A stretch of 8,006 nt of DNA from Desulfuromonadales bacterium (GTDB taxonomy: Bacteria; Desulfobacterota; Desulfuromonadia; Desulfuromonadales; BM103): contig DAOWJU010000019.1 in NCBI GenBank assembly GCA_030640215.1, positions 1 through 8,006 of the forward strand. The letters run 5' to 3'. Position numbers and translations under genes: made by a program. Of the stretch, positions 1 to 7,121 are shown in pieces. A model generated the notes under the pieces. That model saw only the letters and a program-made list of their open reading frames with translations, was not told the origin of the DNA and ran no database searches. How positions within the stretch are numbered: the first letter of the stretch is position 1; the number at the start of each line of letters is the position of its first letter.

Positions 1-1
1 G

Positions 2-931
2 GGTGCCGTTAACCTGCAACGTACCTTTGTCAAGCTCTCTGAAGGTAAACAACAAGATTGGCTCTCGGGTCTGTTTGCCAGTCATCCAGCGTCTCGGGAA
101 CGCGTGCAGAATAATATTGATCTCATGGCCACATTGCCTAAGGGCGGTGAGTTGGGTGTCGCGCGTTATCGCACTAAAATTGCCCATCTGCTCAAAACCA
201 AACCAGCTTACGAGGCCTATGACGAGGGTCGCAAGGCGCTCACCAAGGATGATATTGGAAAAGCTGGTCGTTTGGCACAACAAGCCATCGCGTTGGAACC
301 AAAGGAGGCTCTTTTCTACGGGTTGATGGGTGATGTGGAACAGGAAAATCAGCGGCTGAAGCCGGCACTGAAGCATTACTATAAGGCAACCCAACTGAAT
401 CCGAACTTCTTTTACTACTATCTGCAACGCGGCAAGGTGGAAGAACAGTTGCATCTTAACATACAAGCACAGACGGATCTGGAGCGCAGCGTTGAACTTC
501 TGCCCACTGCTGATGCCTACAACTCGCTCGGCAATCTGGCCAAAAATGCCGGACGTCTGGATGAAGCCAAAGCCTACTATACCAAGGTGGGCAGTCAGGG
601 CGAACTGGGGCAAAAGGCCTATGGTTCGCTGGTGGACCTGGATCTGCAAGATAATCCCGCTAAATATATTGAGGTCAGAGCCGGACAGGACGCTCAGGGC
701 AGGATCGTCGTGCAGATCAATAATTCGACACCTAGAAAAATCGGCGGAATTGTGCTGGTCCTTCAAACCAGAAATGCCGCAGGCAAGGTACAGAAGCTGC
801 GGCACAACCTGGAGGGCACGGTCACTACCGGAAGCCAACAGCTCTTTGATCTCGGCCTGACAGGAAAACTGACTCAAGAGCAGATCAAGACGTTACAGGC
901 CGTGATTGTTGGGGCGAAGGTTGTTCGCTGA
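2..931 (+). CDS. M48-family metalloprotease with TPR repeats, C-terminal part (5' truncated by window edge)
   Basis: The reading frame is open from the first bases, so the gene begins outside the window; 309 residues are visible. The first 50 or so match the end of an M48 peptidase domain: a segment beginning GAVNLQRTF, then LSGLFASHPASRERV, where the SHP..eR element (fragment residues 27-34) is typical of periplasmic BepA/YfgC-like proteases. The HExxH zinc motif would lie upstream and is not seen. Residues of about 75-175 form three to four TPR-like helical repeats (for example AQQAIALEPKEALFYGLMGD and LDEAKAYYTKV), as in BepA relatives that act on outer-membrane proteins. The last 100 residues are a beta-rich tail of unknown role (about IEVRAGQDAQGRIVVQINN onward). 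A GTG at 104 is internal, not a start. The periplasmic role is inferred from the family. Confidence 0.85.
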   Translation, partial: GAVNLQRTFVKLSEGKQQDWLSGLFASHPASRERVQNNIDLMATLPKGGELGVARYRTKIAHLLKTKPAYEAYDEGRKALTKDDIGKAGRLAQQAIALEPKEALFYGLMGDVEQENQRLKPALKHYYKATQLNPNFFYYYLQRGKVEEQLHLNIQAQTDLERSVELLPTADAYNSLGNLAKNAGRLDEAKAYYTKVGSQGELGQKAYGSLVDLDLQDNPAKYIEVRAGQDAQGRIVVQINNSTPRKIGGIVLVLQTRNAAGKVQKLRHNLEGTVTTGSQQLFDLGLTGKLTQEQIKTLQAVIVGAKVVR

Positions 932-993
932 TTCTCTTTTTCCCGCTATGGAGACGCTTGCACCTGCCCGACTCCCTATGAGAAACTTTCCCT

Positions 994-1476
994 ATGCGAA
1001 AAAGCGAGATCTTACCTGAAATCATGGCGACCTTAAGTGCCGACCTCAAAACTCTGACCGAAGCGGCCAGAATGGCTCATGCTGCCGCGACGCACGCAGA
1101 GTGTCTGCCCGACAATAAATATGACACCACCGGACTGGAAGCTTCCTATATTGCGCAAGGTCAGGCTAATCGCGCCCAGGATATTCGCAAATCACTGGAG
1201 AATTACCGGAAGCTGACAATCCGCACCTTTGACGAGGAAACGCCAATCCGTTTGACTGCTCTGGTCACTCTGGAGGCAGATGACGGCAGCTGCAGGCAGA
1301 TTTTTCTTGGCCCTGACGCAGGAGGATTGAAGCTGGTCGATGGAAATGATGAGTGCATTGTCATCACTCCTGAGTCGCCTTTGGGGCGCGCTCTGCTTGG
1401 CAAGATCTGCGGTGACGAAGTAACTACAGGTAGTGGTGAGGCCAGGAGAATTTCCACCATCGTCGCTGTTGTCTGA
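994..1476 (+). CDS. GreA/GreB-like transcription factor-related protein
   Basis: A 160-residue protein. The C-terminal third carries the FKBP-like GreA/GreB signature SPLGRALLGKICGDEV (residues 128-143) followed by a beta strand ending RRISTIVAVV. The N-terminal 75 residues are helical, with LPDNKYDTTGLEASYIAQGQ in the middle, as in stand-alone GreAB-like proteins of about 155-160 residues found in many proteobacteria. Classical GreA and GreB bind the RNA polymerase secondary channel and stimulate cleavage of backtracked RNA. Whether this shorter form does so is unknown, and I cannot assign the acidic tip residues. The ATG at 994 is chosen because family members start with a similar basic/hydrophobic segment before the 'ATLxADL' helix. 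No clear Shine-Dalgarno precedes it, and an ATG at 1024 is the alternative. It lies 62 bp after the protease gene and may be cotranscribed with it. Confidence 0.8.
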   Translation: MRKSEILPEIMATLSADLKTLTEAARMAHAAATHAECLPDNKYDTTGLEASYIAQGQANRAQDIRKSLENYRKLTIRTFDEETPIRLTALVTLEADDGSCRQIFLGPDAGGLKLVDGNDECIVITPESPLGRALLGKICGDEVTTGSGEARRISTIVAVV

Positions 1477-1523
1477 CTGTTGATACGATTTTATTTTCCA
1501 GTGAAGGTACTGCCTGTCAGAAA

Positions 1524-1556
1524 AATGCCCAGGCTCACTTAGTGTGCCGAGGCATT
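1524..1556 (-). terminator. Probable second (backup) terminator of the dap cluster
   Basis: Arms of 15 nt (1524-1538 and 1542-1556) pair with three mismatches around a 3-nt loop. Read on the minus strand the hairpin is followed by a short T run (gcatttttctg), the form of an intrinsic terminator. It lies beyond the main hairpin at 1570-1604, so it would catch read-through from dapL. On the + strand no T run follows. Confidence 0.45.
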
Positions 1557-1569
1557 GATGTCTTGCTGT

Positions 1570-1604
1570 AAAGTAAGGGCGGCCAATCTGGCCGCCCTTA
1601 CTTT
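1570..1604. terminator. Bidirectional intrinsic terminator between convergent genes
   Basis: A perfect 15-bp inverted repeat: aaagtaagggcggcc at 1570-1584, a 5-nt loop (aatct), and its complement at 1590-1604. The GC-rich core with A/T-rich flanks gives a T-rich tail on both strands (ctttatttta on +, cttacttta on -). It lies 93 bp after the GreAB-like gene and 3 bp after the dapL stop codon, where two convergent transcripts must end. Confidence 0.9.
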
Positions 1605-1607
1605 ATT

Positions 1608-2843
1608 TTACTTGCCCCACTTCTCTTTGATTCTTTGCACGGCAGTGGTGACGTTGTCACGAGTACCGAAGGCTGAAAGCCGGAAGTAGCCTTCTCCAGA
1701 GGGGCCGAAGCCGCTACCAGGGGTGCCGACCACATGGCATTCATTCAGAAGTTTGTCGAAGAAGTCCCAGCTGGTCATGCTTTCTGGAGTTTCCAGCCAG
1801 ATATAGGGTGCATTGACGCCACCGAAACAGTTGATACCGGCAGAAGTCAGACCTTCAAGGATAATACGGGCATTCTCCATGTAGTAGTCGATCGATTCCT
1901 TGATCTGCGCCCAGCCTTCATCGGAGTAGACGGCGGCGGCAGCTTTTTGTACCGGATAGGAGACGCCGTTGAACTTGGTGGTCTGACGGCGGTTCCAGAG
2001 TTTGTTGAAGCTGTACTTCTCGCCAGTTTTAGTCGTACCCATCAATTCTTCTGGTACGACCACCAGGCCGCAACGGACACCAGTGAAACCAGCGGTTTTG
2101 GAGAAAGAGCGGAACTCAATGGCACATTCGCGGGCGCCTTCGACTTCGTAGATTGAGTGGGGGATGTCGGCTTCCGTGATGAACGCCTCGTAAGCGGCAT
2201 CAAAGAGGATCACGGCATCGTTAGCCAGAGCGTAATCGACCCATTTTTTCAGATCAGTTTTGGTCGCCACGGCTCCGGTTGGGTTGTTCGGGTAGCAGAG
2301 GTAGATGACATCGACCTTCTCACTCGGAATCGTCGGGGTGAAGTTGTTGGCACCGGTGCAGGGCATGTAGTGGATGCCTTCGTAGTAGCCTTTGTCGTCT
2401 GCTTCACCGGTACGGCCGACCATAACATTGGTGTCGTTGTAGACCGGGTAGACTGGATCACAAATAGCGACCTTGTTGCCGAGATCGAAGATGTCGAGGA
2501 TGTTGGCGCAATCGCATTTAGAACCGTCCGAAATAAAGACTTCAGAAGTCTTCAGCTCGACACCGAGCGGTTTGTACGCCTTGTCGATGATCACCTGGGA
2601 GAGCCAGTCGTAACCCTGTTCAGGTCCGTAACCGTGAAAGCTCTCGCCCTTGGCCATGTCGTCAACACCTTCATGGAAGGCCTTGAGAACCGCAGGGGCC
2701 AGAGGCAAGATAACATCGCCGATACCGAGGCGGATTGCTTTGGCCTCGGGGTTGGCATCGGTGAATTCCTTCACCCGACGCCCAATTTCGGGAAACAAAT
2801 ATCCTGCCTGCAACTTTAGATACGAATCGTTGATTCTTGCCAT
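1608..2843 (-). CDS. dapL: LL-diaminopimelate aminotransferase
   Basis: 411 residues, the normal length for this family. It is a fold-type I PLP aminotransferase that converts tetrahydrodipicolinate and glutamate directly to LL-2,6-diaminopimelate and 2-oxoglutarate, bypassing the DapD/ArgD-DapC/DapE steps. Visible landmarks are [13 protein letters not shown] near residue 45 (DapL-type N-terminus), YPNNPTG at 184-190, FDAAYEAF with Asp215 (PLP ring nitrogen), [10 protein letters not shown] with the Schiff-base Lys249, and FRLSAFG with Arg388 (substrate carboxylate). The ATG at 2843 has an upstream GGAGG (complement of 2856-2860) at a rather long 12-nt spacing. It is the last gene of the cluster, separated from dapB by about 140 bp of repeat-like sequence, and ends at the terminator 1570-1604. 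Position next to dapB and dapA supports DapL rather than a general aspartate aminotransferase. Confidence 0.96.
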   Translation of the reverse strand: MARINDSYLKLQAGYLFPEIGRRVKEFTDANPEAKAIRLGIGDVILPLAPAVLKAFHEGVDDMAKGESFHGYGPEQGYDWLSQVIIDKAYKPLGVELKTSEVFISDGSKCDCANILDIFDLGNKVAICDPVYPVYNDTNVMVGRTGEADDKGYYEGIHYMPCTGANNFTPTIPSEKVDVIYLCYPNNPTGAVATKTDLKKWVDYALANDAVILFDAAYEAFITEADIPHSIYEVEGARECAIEFRSFSKTAGFTGVRCGLVVVPEELMGTTKTGEKYSFNKLWNRRQTTKFNGVSYPVQKAAAAVYSDEGWAQIKESIDYYMENARIILEGLTSAGINCFGGVNAPYIWLETPESMTSWDFFDKLLNECHVVGTPGSGFGPSGEGYFRLSAFGTRDNVTTAVQRIKEKWGK

Positions 2844-2882
2844 TTTAGGTTGTAACCTCCGTGGAGTTTGAAAATGTCAGTT

Positions 2883-2918
2883 CGCGGGACGCGTGAAAAG
2901 CTTAAAACGCGTTCCGCG
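2883..2918. repeat. GC-rich palindrome in the dapB-dapL gap
   Basis: Arms of 12 bp (2883-2894, cgcgggacgcgt; 2907-2918, acgcgttccgcg) are complementary with one mismatch around an A/T-rich 12-nt loop. Each arm contains ACGCGT. There is no T run after the stem on the minus strand, so it is unlikely to be a simple terminator. It resembles part of the lipoprotein signal-peptide coding region at 5656-5687. Confidence 0.6.
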
Positions 2919-2933
2919 TCACTTGTTTCTATT

Positions 2934-2989
2934 TAGTGTCCATCCGGAAACTCCAGATGAGCACGAGTGCTGTTTCCGGACGAAAACTA
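2934..2989. repeat. 56-bp palindromic element overlapping the dapB stop codon
   Basis: Outer arms of 18 bp (2934-2951 and 2972-2989) match as inverted repeats at 15 of 18 positions, with a perfect inner 9 bp (tccggaaac/gtttccgga). In the minus-strand RNA two of the three differences become G-U pairs, leaving one mismatch. The 20-nt loop contains a smaller palindrome, agcacgagtgct (2960-2971). The right end (cta, 2987-2989) is the dapB stop codon TAG. There is no following T run. It could be a dispersed palindromic repeat or an mRNA-stabilising hairpin; function not determinable here. Confidence 0.65.
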
Positions 2990-3790
2990 TTTGAGTCCAA
3001 GAACATCCTGCATATCGTAAAGCCCGGCACCCTTACCACCCAGCCACCCGGCCGCACGTACCGCTCCGCGGGCAAACATGTCGCGGCTCATGGCGCGGTG
3101 GGTCAGTTCAATGCGCTCACCCATGCCGATGAAGTAGACAGTGTGCTCGCCAACAATGTCGCCTCCGCGTACAGTCTGCATGCCGATCTCTTCCTGACTG
3201 CGTTCGCCGCACATGCCTTCGCGGTGATAGTTGGCCACCTGGTTGTAATCGCGACCAAGAGCATCAGCAACGATTTCGCCCATTCGTACGGCAGTGCCGG
3301 AAGGAGAATCTTTTTTCTTATTGTGATGCAGCTCAACAATTTCGACATCAAAGCCCTCGCCGAGAGTTTTAGCCATATCCTTGAGCAGCTTGAAGCAGAC
3401 GTTGACACCGACGCTCATATTTGGCGCAAAGACCACCGGAGTCTTTTCGGCGACTTGGCTGATGGCGTCACGTTGTTCCGGGTTCAGACCGGTCGTACCG
3501 ACCACCATCGCCTTGCCAAGCCTGGCGCAGACGTCAGCATTAGCCAGGGTGACTTCCGGCCAGGTGAAGTCGATCAGAACATCAGCGTTGGCCAGAGCCT
3601 CTTCAAGAGAATCGGTGATGGCAACGCCGAGATCACCGCAGCCGGCAACGTAGCCAGCATCGTCGCCAAGCCTGGCGTGTCCGGCCATCTCAATAGCACC
3701 GGCGACTTCCAGTCCTTCCGCTTCGGTGAGCAGGGTAATGATACGGCCGCCCATGCGTCCGGCGGCCCCTGTAACAGCAACTCTTATCAT
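2987..3790 (-). CDS. dapB: 4-hydroxy-tetrahydrodipicolinate reductase
   Basis: 267 residues from the chosen start, the usual DapB length. It reduces the DapA product with NAD(P)H to tetrahydrodipicolinate in the cytoplasm. The N-terminal Rossmann domain has VAVTGAAGRMGGRI (residues 4-17), then VLIDFTWPE (71-79), VVGTTGL (96-102) and APNMSVGVN (122-130; many homologues have F in place of M). The catalytic segment ELHHNKKKDSPSGTA follows, with His155 and Lys159 matching E. coli His159 and Lys163. The protein ends GLYDMQDVLGLK, the usual terminus. The ATG at 3790 is preferred over a GTG at 3808 because family members begin M-I-R-V-A-V-T-G and AAAGGA lies 7 nt upstream. It is downstream of dapA with a 110-bp gap. 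Confidence 0.95.
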   Translation of the reverse strand: MIRVAVTGAAGRMGGRIITLLTEAEGLEVAGAIEMAGHARLGDDAGYVAGCGDLGVAITDSLEEALANADVLIDFTWPEVTLANADVCARLGKAMVVGTTGLNPEQRDAISQVAEKTPVVFAPNMSVGVNVCFKLLKDMAKTLGEGFDVEIVELHHNKKKDSPSGTAVRMGEIVADALGRDYNQVANYHREGMCGERSQEEIGMQTVRGGDIVGEHTVYFIGMGERIELTHRAMSRDMFARGAVRAAGWLGGKGAGLYDMQDVLGLK

Positions 3791-3797
3791 CCTAAAA

Positions 3798-3803
3798 TCC
3801 TTT
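3798..3803 (-). promoter_or_regulatory. Ribosome binding site deciding the dapB start
   Basis: AAAGGA on the minus strand, 7 nt before the ATG at 3790. The upstream GTG at 3808 has no comparable site, so this sets the 267-residue start. Confidence 0.7.
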
Positions 3804-3843
3804 CTCACGCCTGTTCAAGTATTGTAGAGCACACAAAATATTA

Positions 3844-3876
3844 GCTTCTTTGCGATCATTGCGTCTCTGCGTGAGA
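3844..3876. repeat. Short TGCG-unit repeat in the dapA-dapB gap
   Basis: Three TGCG-containing units at 3851, 3860 and 3868 (spacing 9 and 8 bp) run as ctttgcgatca-ttgcgtctc-tgcgtgag. The minus-strand form (ctcacgcagagacgcaa) resembles a dispersed intergenic repeat I recall from many bacterial genomes; this is from memory. The rest of the gap (3791-3900) shows only the dapB ribosome binding site. Confidence 0.5.
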
Positions 3877-3900
3877 TAGCCTTTCTTGTTTTTGGTTTGA

Positions 3901-4776
3901 TTAAATTACGTTGTATTTCTTTAAAACAGACTTTAATTTCTCAAGCGTATCGTCGCCCATGTCGACCAGTGGTAAGCGGACATTCGCCTGGAGTTTACCC
4001 ATCAGTTCCAGGGTCTTTTTGACCGGAACCGGGTTGGATTCAATAAACATGGCAGTGTGGAACTCAAGCAGTTCAAGGTGCAGCCTGCGGCCCATCATGT
4101 AGTCGCCGTTCTGCACAGCCTCGACCATGTCCTTGACCTGCTTGGGGACGGCATTGGCGGAAACTGAAATGACGCCCTTGGCGCCACAGCACATCATCGG
4201 GAAGGTTAAAAAGTCATCGCCGGAAATCACGTCGATTTTGTCACCAGCCTTGGCGAGAATCTCCGAAACCTGGGCCAGGCTGCCGGAGGCTTCCTTGATC
4301 GCCACGATGTTGGCAAATTCTGCCAGGCGGACAGTGGTATCGGCGAGCATGTTGACGCCAGTACGGCCAGGTACGTTATAGAGAACCTGGGGCAGGGCAA
4401 CTTCTTCAGCGAGGCGCTTGTAATGCTGAAAAATACCTTCCTGAGACGGCTTGTTGTAGTAAGGGCAGACCAGCAGCAGGCCATCGGTGCCCATATCTTT
4501 GGCTTTATTGGAGAGGTGGATCGCCTCGGCAGTGTTGTTAGCGCCGGTGCCGGCGATAACCGGAACGCGCTTTTTGACTTGATCGAGACAGACCTTGATG
4601 ACGTACTCGTGCTCGTCAACGTCGAGGGTTGCCGATTCTCCGGTTGTGCCGCAGGGGACGATAACATCGGTGCCATTTTCGATCTGGAAATCAATCAACT
4701 GACGATAAGTTTCCTCGGCGAACTGCCCCTGATTGTCGAAAGGGGTGACGATCGCTACCATGGATCCACTGAACAT
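3901..4776 (-). CDS. dapA: 4-hydroxy-tetrahydrodipicolinate synthase
   Basis: 291 residues, matching E. coli DapA numbering almost exactly. It condenses pyruvate with aspartate 4-semialdehyde, the first committed step to diaminopimelate and lysine. It is a TIM-barrel class I aldolase. Visible residues are the CGTTGES motif with Thr44 and Thr45, Tyr107 in PYYNKPSQEG, Tyr133 and Arg138 in LYNVPGRTG, the Schiff-base Lys161 in VAIKEASG, and the VISGDD loop at 183-188. Of the lysine-inhibitor contacts known in E. coli, Ser48, Ala49, His56, Asn80, Glu84 and Tyr106 are kept, but position 53 is Val instead of His. The start is secure: ATG at 4776 with AAGGAG 6 nt upstream (complement of 4783-4788). 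It is first of the dap genes, 135 bp after the lipoprotein gene. Confidence 0.97.
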   Translation of the reverse strand: MFSGSMVAIVTPFDNQGQFAEETYRQLIDFQIENGTDVIVPCGTTGESATLDVDEHEYVIKVCLDQVKKRVPVIAGTGANNTAEAIHLSNKAKDMGTDGLLLVCPYYNKPSQEGIFQHYKRLAEEVALPQVLYNVPGRTGVNMLADTTVRLAEFANIVAIKEASGSLAQVSEILAKAGDKIDVISGDDFLTFPMMCCGAKGVISVSANAVPKQVKDMVEAVQNGDYMMGRRLHLELLEFHTAMFIESNPVPVKKTLELMGKLQANVRLPLVDMGDDTLEKLKSVLKKYNVI

Positions 4777-4911
4777 GATTTTCTCCTTGGTTCAGGAGGC
4801 AGTCTGTCTTTTACAACCAGATGCTTCCCAAGATATCTGAAGTTTTTTATGGTTTAATAACGCACCTACCTAACATAGCGGTAGGCTCATGTAAAGAGCG
4901 TATCAGCGCCT
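4777..4911 (-). other. Gap between the lipoprotein gene and dapA, lysA absent
   Basis: These 135 bp hold the dapA ribosome binding site (4783-4788) and a weak 6-bp hairpin (cctacc at 4865-4870, ggtagg at 4880-4885, 9-nt loop). The middle is A/T-rich (about 4835-4862) and could hold a promoter for dapA, but I see no convincing -35/-10 pair. No decarboxylase-like reading frame is present, so lysA, expected here in relatives, is neither intact nor recognisable as a remnant. Confidence 0.5.
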
Positions 4912-5706
4912 TTACTGCGGGGTGATCAGGGCTCCAGGGGTCGCCATACTTTCCAGCAACTGGTCGCCAATGCGAATCAGAGCGCTGACACGGTATTCGT
5001 AAGCCCGTCCATTATCAAGGCCGCGGTCAAGTAACTTAGTCTCTTGCAGGGGCTCGCTGTTTACCGGAACAATCGGAAACGGTCGTTTTGCATGCCGGCG
5101 ATAAAGATTGTAGCCGACCAGTTCCATTCCCTCAGGAAAAACCGGGGCTGCCCATTGCACGGAAACCTGGCCATCACCTGATTCAACCTGCAAAGCTGTT
5201 GGTGATGGTGGCGGTTGCTGCGCTGCCAGGTGAATCGTGGCAGATGGCCCGTCTTGGCCGCCAACGATTATTGACGTGATGGCGTAGCGATAACCGCTGT
5301 CAATACGAATGTCCAGGTCACGCCAATAAAACCGGTTGCCGATACGTTGCCCCGGGGCAGGATACTTGAGGTCAAGTTCCGCAACTTCATCCTGAGGGTC
5401 GCGGCAGGTTGGACAACCTTCTGCAGCATCGTAGCGCAGACGTTTGATCCGAAACCCGGTCAGGTCTTCAACAGCGCTACCATCCTGGTTCCTGGACGGA
5501 ATCGTCCAGCCGAGGACGAAAAGCTTACCTTGCTGTTGCAAGGTAACTTCTTCTGGAGCTTCGGGAAGCGTGTCAAGTTTCGGTCGTACCGGTCCCTTTT
5601 TGCCGCAGGCGACAAGCATCACAACCAGGAGAAGACCGCTTGTGATGAGGAATGTGGAACGCGAGACGCGGGACGTGGAAAATTTTGAGAATCTAAAAGA
5701 TTTCAT
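4912..5706 (-). CDS. Lipoprotein with two fibronectin type III-like domains
   Basis: 264 residues. The N-terminus has a basic n-region, a hydrophobic stretch (about 19-33) and a lipobox LVAC with Cys34 as the lipidation site, followed by GKKGPVRP. That start is typical of small envelope lipoproteins encoded next to argH or lysA. Two beta-sandwich segments resembling FN3 follow, about 50-160 and 165-262; the second has VSVQWAAP, VGYNLYRR and YEYRVSAL, matching FN3 strands. The first contains a CPTC pair (Cys98, Cys101) that might form a disulfide or bind metal. The start ATG is only 2 bp after the argH stop, with AGGAAAG within the end of argH, so translation is probably coupled. The function is unknown; an envelope location is inferred. 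Codons 8-18 of the signal peptide look as if they derive from a repeat (see findings). Confidence 0.85.
   Translation of the reverse strand: MKSFRFSKFSTSRVSRSTFLITSGLLLVVMLVACGKKGPVRPKLDTLPEAPEEVTLQQQGKLFVLGWTIPSRNQDGSAVEDLTGFRIKRLRYDAAEGCPTCRDPQDEVAELDLKYPAPGQRIGNRFYWRDLDIRIDSGYRYAITSIIVGGQDGPSATIHLAAQQPPPSPTALQVESGDGQVSVQWAAPVFPEGMELVGYNLYRRHAKRPFPIVPVNSEPLQETKLLDRGLDNGRAYEYRVSALIRIGDQLLESMATPGALITPQ
5656..5687. repeat. GC-rich repeat-like segment inside the lipoprotein signal-peptide coding region
   Basis: The segment gcgagacgcgggacg followed by tggaaaatttt shares cgcgggacg, a TG and AAAA with the palindrome arm at 2883-2899 (cgcgggacgcgtgaaaa). It encodes FSTSRVSRST in the lipoprotein n-region, unusually long and Ser/Arg-rich for such a signal peptide. 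Confidence 0.4.
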
Positions 5707-5708
5707 GC

Positions 5709-7091
5709 TCAGCTTTCCTGAAGGGCCTGGCGAGCGAGGGTGAGCTCTTTTTCGACAGCTGAACGAGCTGTGCCGCCGGTCGCCTTGCGGGCATTGACCG
5801 AGGCTTCGAGGGTGACGTAGTCGAAGATGTCGGCATCGATATCGGTGGAGAATTGCTGGAATTCCGGCAACGTCAAATCGGGGATGTCCTTGCTGTTCTC
5901 AACGCAATAGCGCACGGTTTTGCCAACCACTTCGTGAGCGTTGCGGAACGGCAGGCCCTTACGCACCAAATAGTCGGCGATATCGGTGGCAGTGGAAAAG
6001 CCACGTCCGGCGGCGATGCGCATCTGCTCAGATTTGACGGTCATTTCGGCGATCATCTCGGCAAAGACCTTGAGCGAACCACGTACCGTGTCGATGGTGT
6101 CAAAGAGTGGTTCCTTGTCTTCCTGCATGTCCTTGTTGTAGGCCAGTGGTAACGATTTCATCAGCGTCAACAGACTGACCTGATTACCGTAGACCCGACC
6201 GGTTTTACCACGCACTAGCTCCGGCACGTCAGGATTTTTTTTCTGTGGCATGATCGAACTGCCAGTACAGAAACCGTCGGAGAGATCGATGAAAGCAAAG
6301 TCGGCACTCGACCAGAGGATCAGTTCTTCGGAGAGGCGCGACAGGTGCATCATCATGATCGAGGCAAAACTGCAGAATTCGAGGGCGAAGTCGCGATCAG
6401 AGACGGTGTCGAGGCTGTTGCGAGTGACTCCGGCAAAACCGAGTTGTTCGGCAACCCATTCGCGGTCGATGGGGAAGGTTGTCCCCGCCAGGGCACCGGC
6501 ACCGAGCGGCATCAGGTTGAGGCGGCTGCGCAGATCGTGCAGACGTCCGTTATCCCGTGCCAGCATCTCCACATAAGCGAGCATGTGGTGAGCAAAGAGC
6601 ACCGGCTGGGCGGTTTGCAGATGGGTGTAGCCCGGCATGATGACATCGAGATTGGCCTCGGCCTGGTCGAGCAGGGCCGCCTGCAATTGCTTGAGTGATT
6701 GTGCAATGGCATCGACTTCGTCACGCAGGTAGAGGCGCACGTCAAGAGCGACCTGATCGTTGCGCGAACGGGCGGTATGCAACTTGCCGCCCACTGAGCC
6801 GACCTTTTCGATCAGGCGCGCCTCGATATTCATATGAATATCCTCGCGGGCGACCGAAAAGATAAAATTTCCAACTTCGATTTCTGCAAGAATCTCGTTG
6901 AGGCCCTGAATGATCGTTGCGGCATCGCTCTCAGCGATAATCTCCTGGCGGGCAAGCATCGTCGCGTGGGTGACGGAACCGAGGATGTCATAACGGTACA
7001 GGCGCTGATCGAAGTTGATTGACGCGGTGAATTCTTCGACAAAGGCGTCGGTTGGCTGGGTAAAACGTCCGGCCCAGAGTTTTTTACTCAT
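5709..7091 (-). CDS. argH: Argininosuccinate lyase
   Basis: 460 residues, normal for ArgH. It cleaves argininosuccinate to arginine and fumarate, the last step of arginine synthesis, as a cytoplasmic homotetramer of the fumarase/aspartase superfamily. Landmarks are [10 protein letters not shown] at the N-terminus, [13 protein letters not shown] (105-117), [12 protein letters not shown] with the general-acid-region His157, and the family signature [12 protein letters not shown] at 277-288 containing catalytic-loop Ser279 and Lys285. The C-terminus has [14 protein letters not shown], typical of the family. The start is ATG at 7091, with AAAGGG about 11 nt upstream. It lies 30 bp downstream of the argG stop and 2 bp upstream of the lipoprotein start, so the three are almost certainly one transcript. 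No frameshift or missing motif is seen. Confidence 0.97.
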   Translation of the reverse strand: MSKKLWAGRFTQPTDAFVEEFTASINFDQRLYRYDILGSVTHATMLARQEIIAESDAATIIQGLNEILAEIEVGNFIFSVAREDIHMNIEARLIEKVGSVGGKLHTARSRNDQVALDVRLYLRDEVDAIAQSLKQLQAALLDQAEANLDVIMPGYTHLQTAQPVLFAHHMLAYVEMLARDNGRLHDLRSRLNLMPLGAGALAGTTFPIDREWVAEQLGFAGVTRNSLDTVSDRDFALEFCSFASIMMMHLSRLSEELILWSSADFAFIDLSDGFCTGSSIMPQKKNPDVPELVRGKTGRVYGNQVSLLTLMKSLPLAYNKDMQEDKEPLFDTIDTVRGSLKVFAEMIAEMTVKSEQMRIAAGRGFSTATDIADYLVRKGLPFRNAHEVVGKTVRYCVENSKDIPDLTLPEFQQFSTDIDADIFDYVTLEASVNARKATGGTARSAVEKELTLARQALQES

Positions 7092-7121
7092 GTTCTTTTT
7101 TTCCCTTTATGATTTGTGCCA

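Noticed and set aside
104..106. GTG as start of a separate TPR protein
   Set aside because: The frame is open and conserved upstream of it, with M48 sequence directly before (SHPASRER), so it is internal.
2157..2819. A 220-codon open frame on the + strand
   Set aside because: It is antisense to dapL and has no recognisable domain or ribosome binding site.
3806..3808. GTG start adding six residues to DapB
   Set aside because: No good ribosome binding site; the ATG at 3790 has AAAGGA at 7 nt and gives the family's usual N-terminus.
2936..3844. A 302-codon open frame on the + strand
   Set aside because: It is antisense to dapB, whose motifs and length are unmistakable; the open frame follows from the codon use of the real gene.
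4865..4885. Hairpin cctacc/ggtagg as terminator or attenuator before dapA
   Set aside because: Only 6 bp with a 9-nt loop and no continuous T run on the minus strand; too weak to call.
4777..4911. Lysine riboswitch upstream of dapA
   Set aside because: The gap is shorter than a typical lysine riboswitch and I see none of its multi-helix pattern or a following terminator.
5690..5702. Small hairpin aatct-aaa-agatt at the lipoprotein start
   Set aside because: A five-bp A/T-rich stem with a 3-nt loop is easily due to chance.
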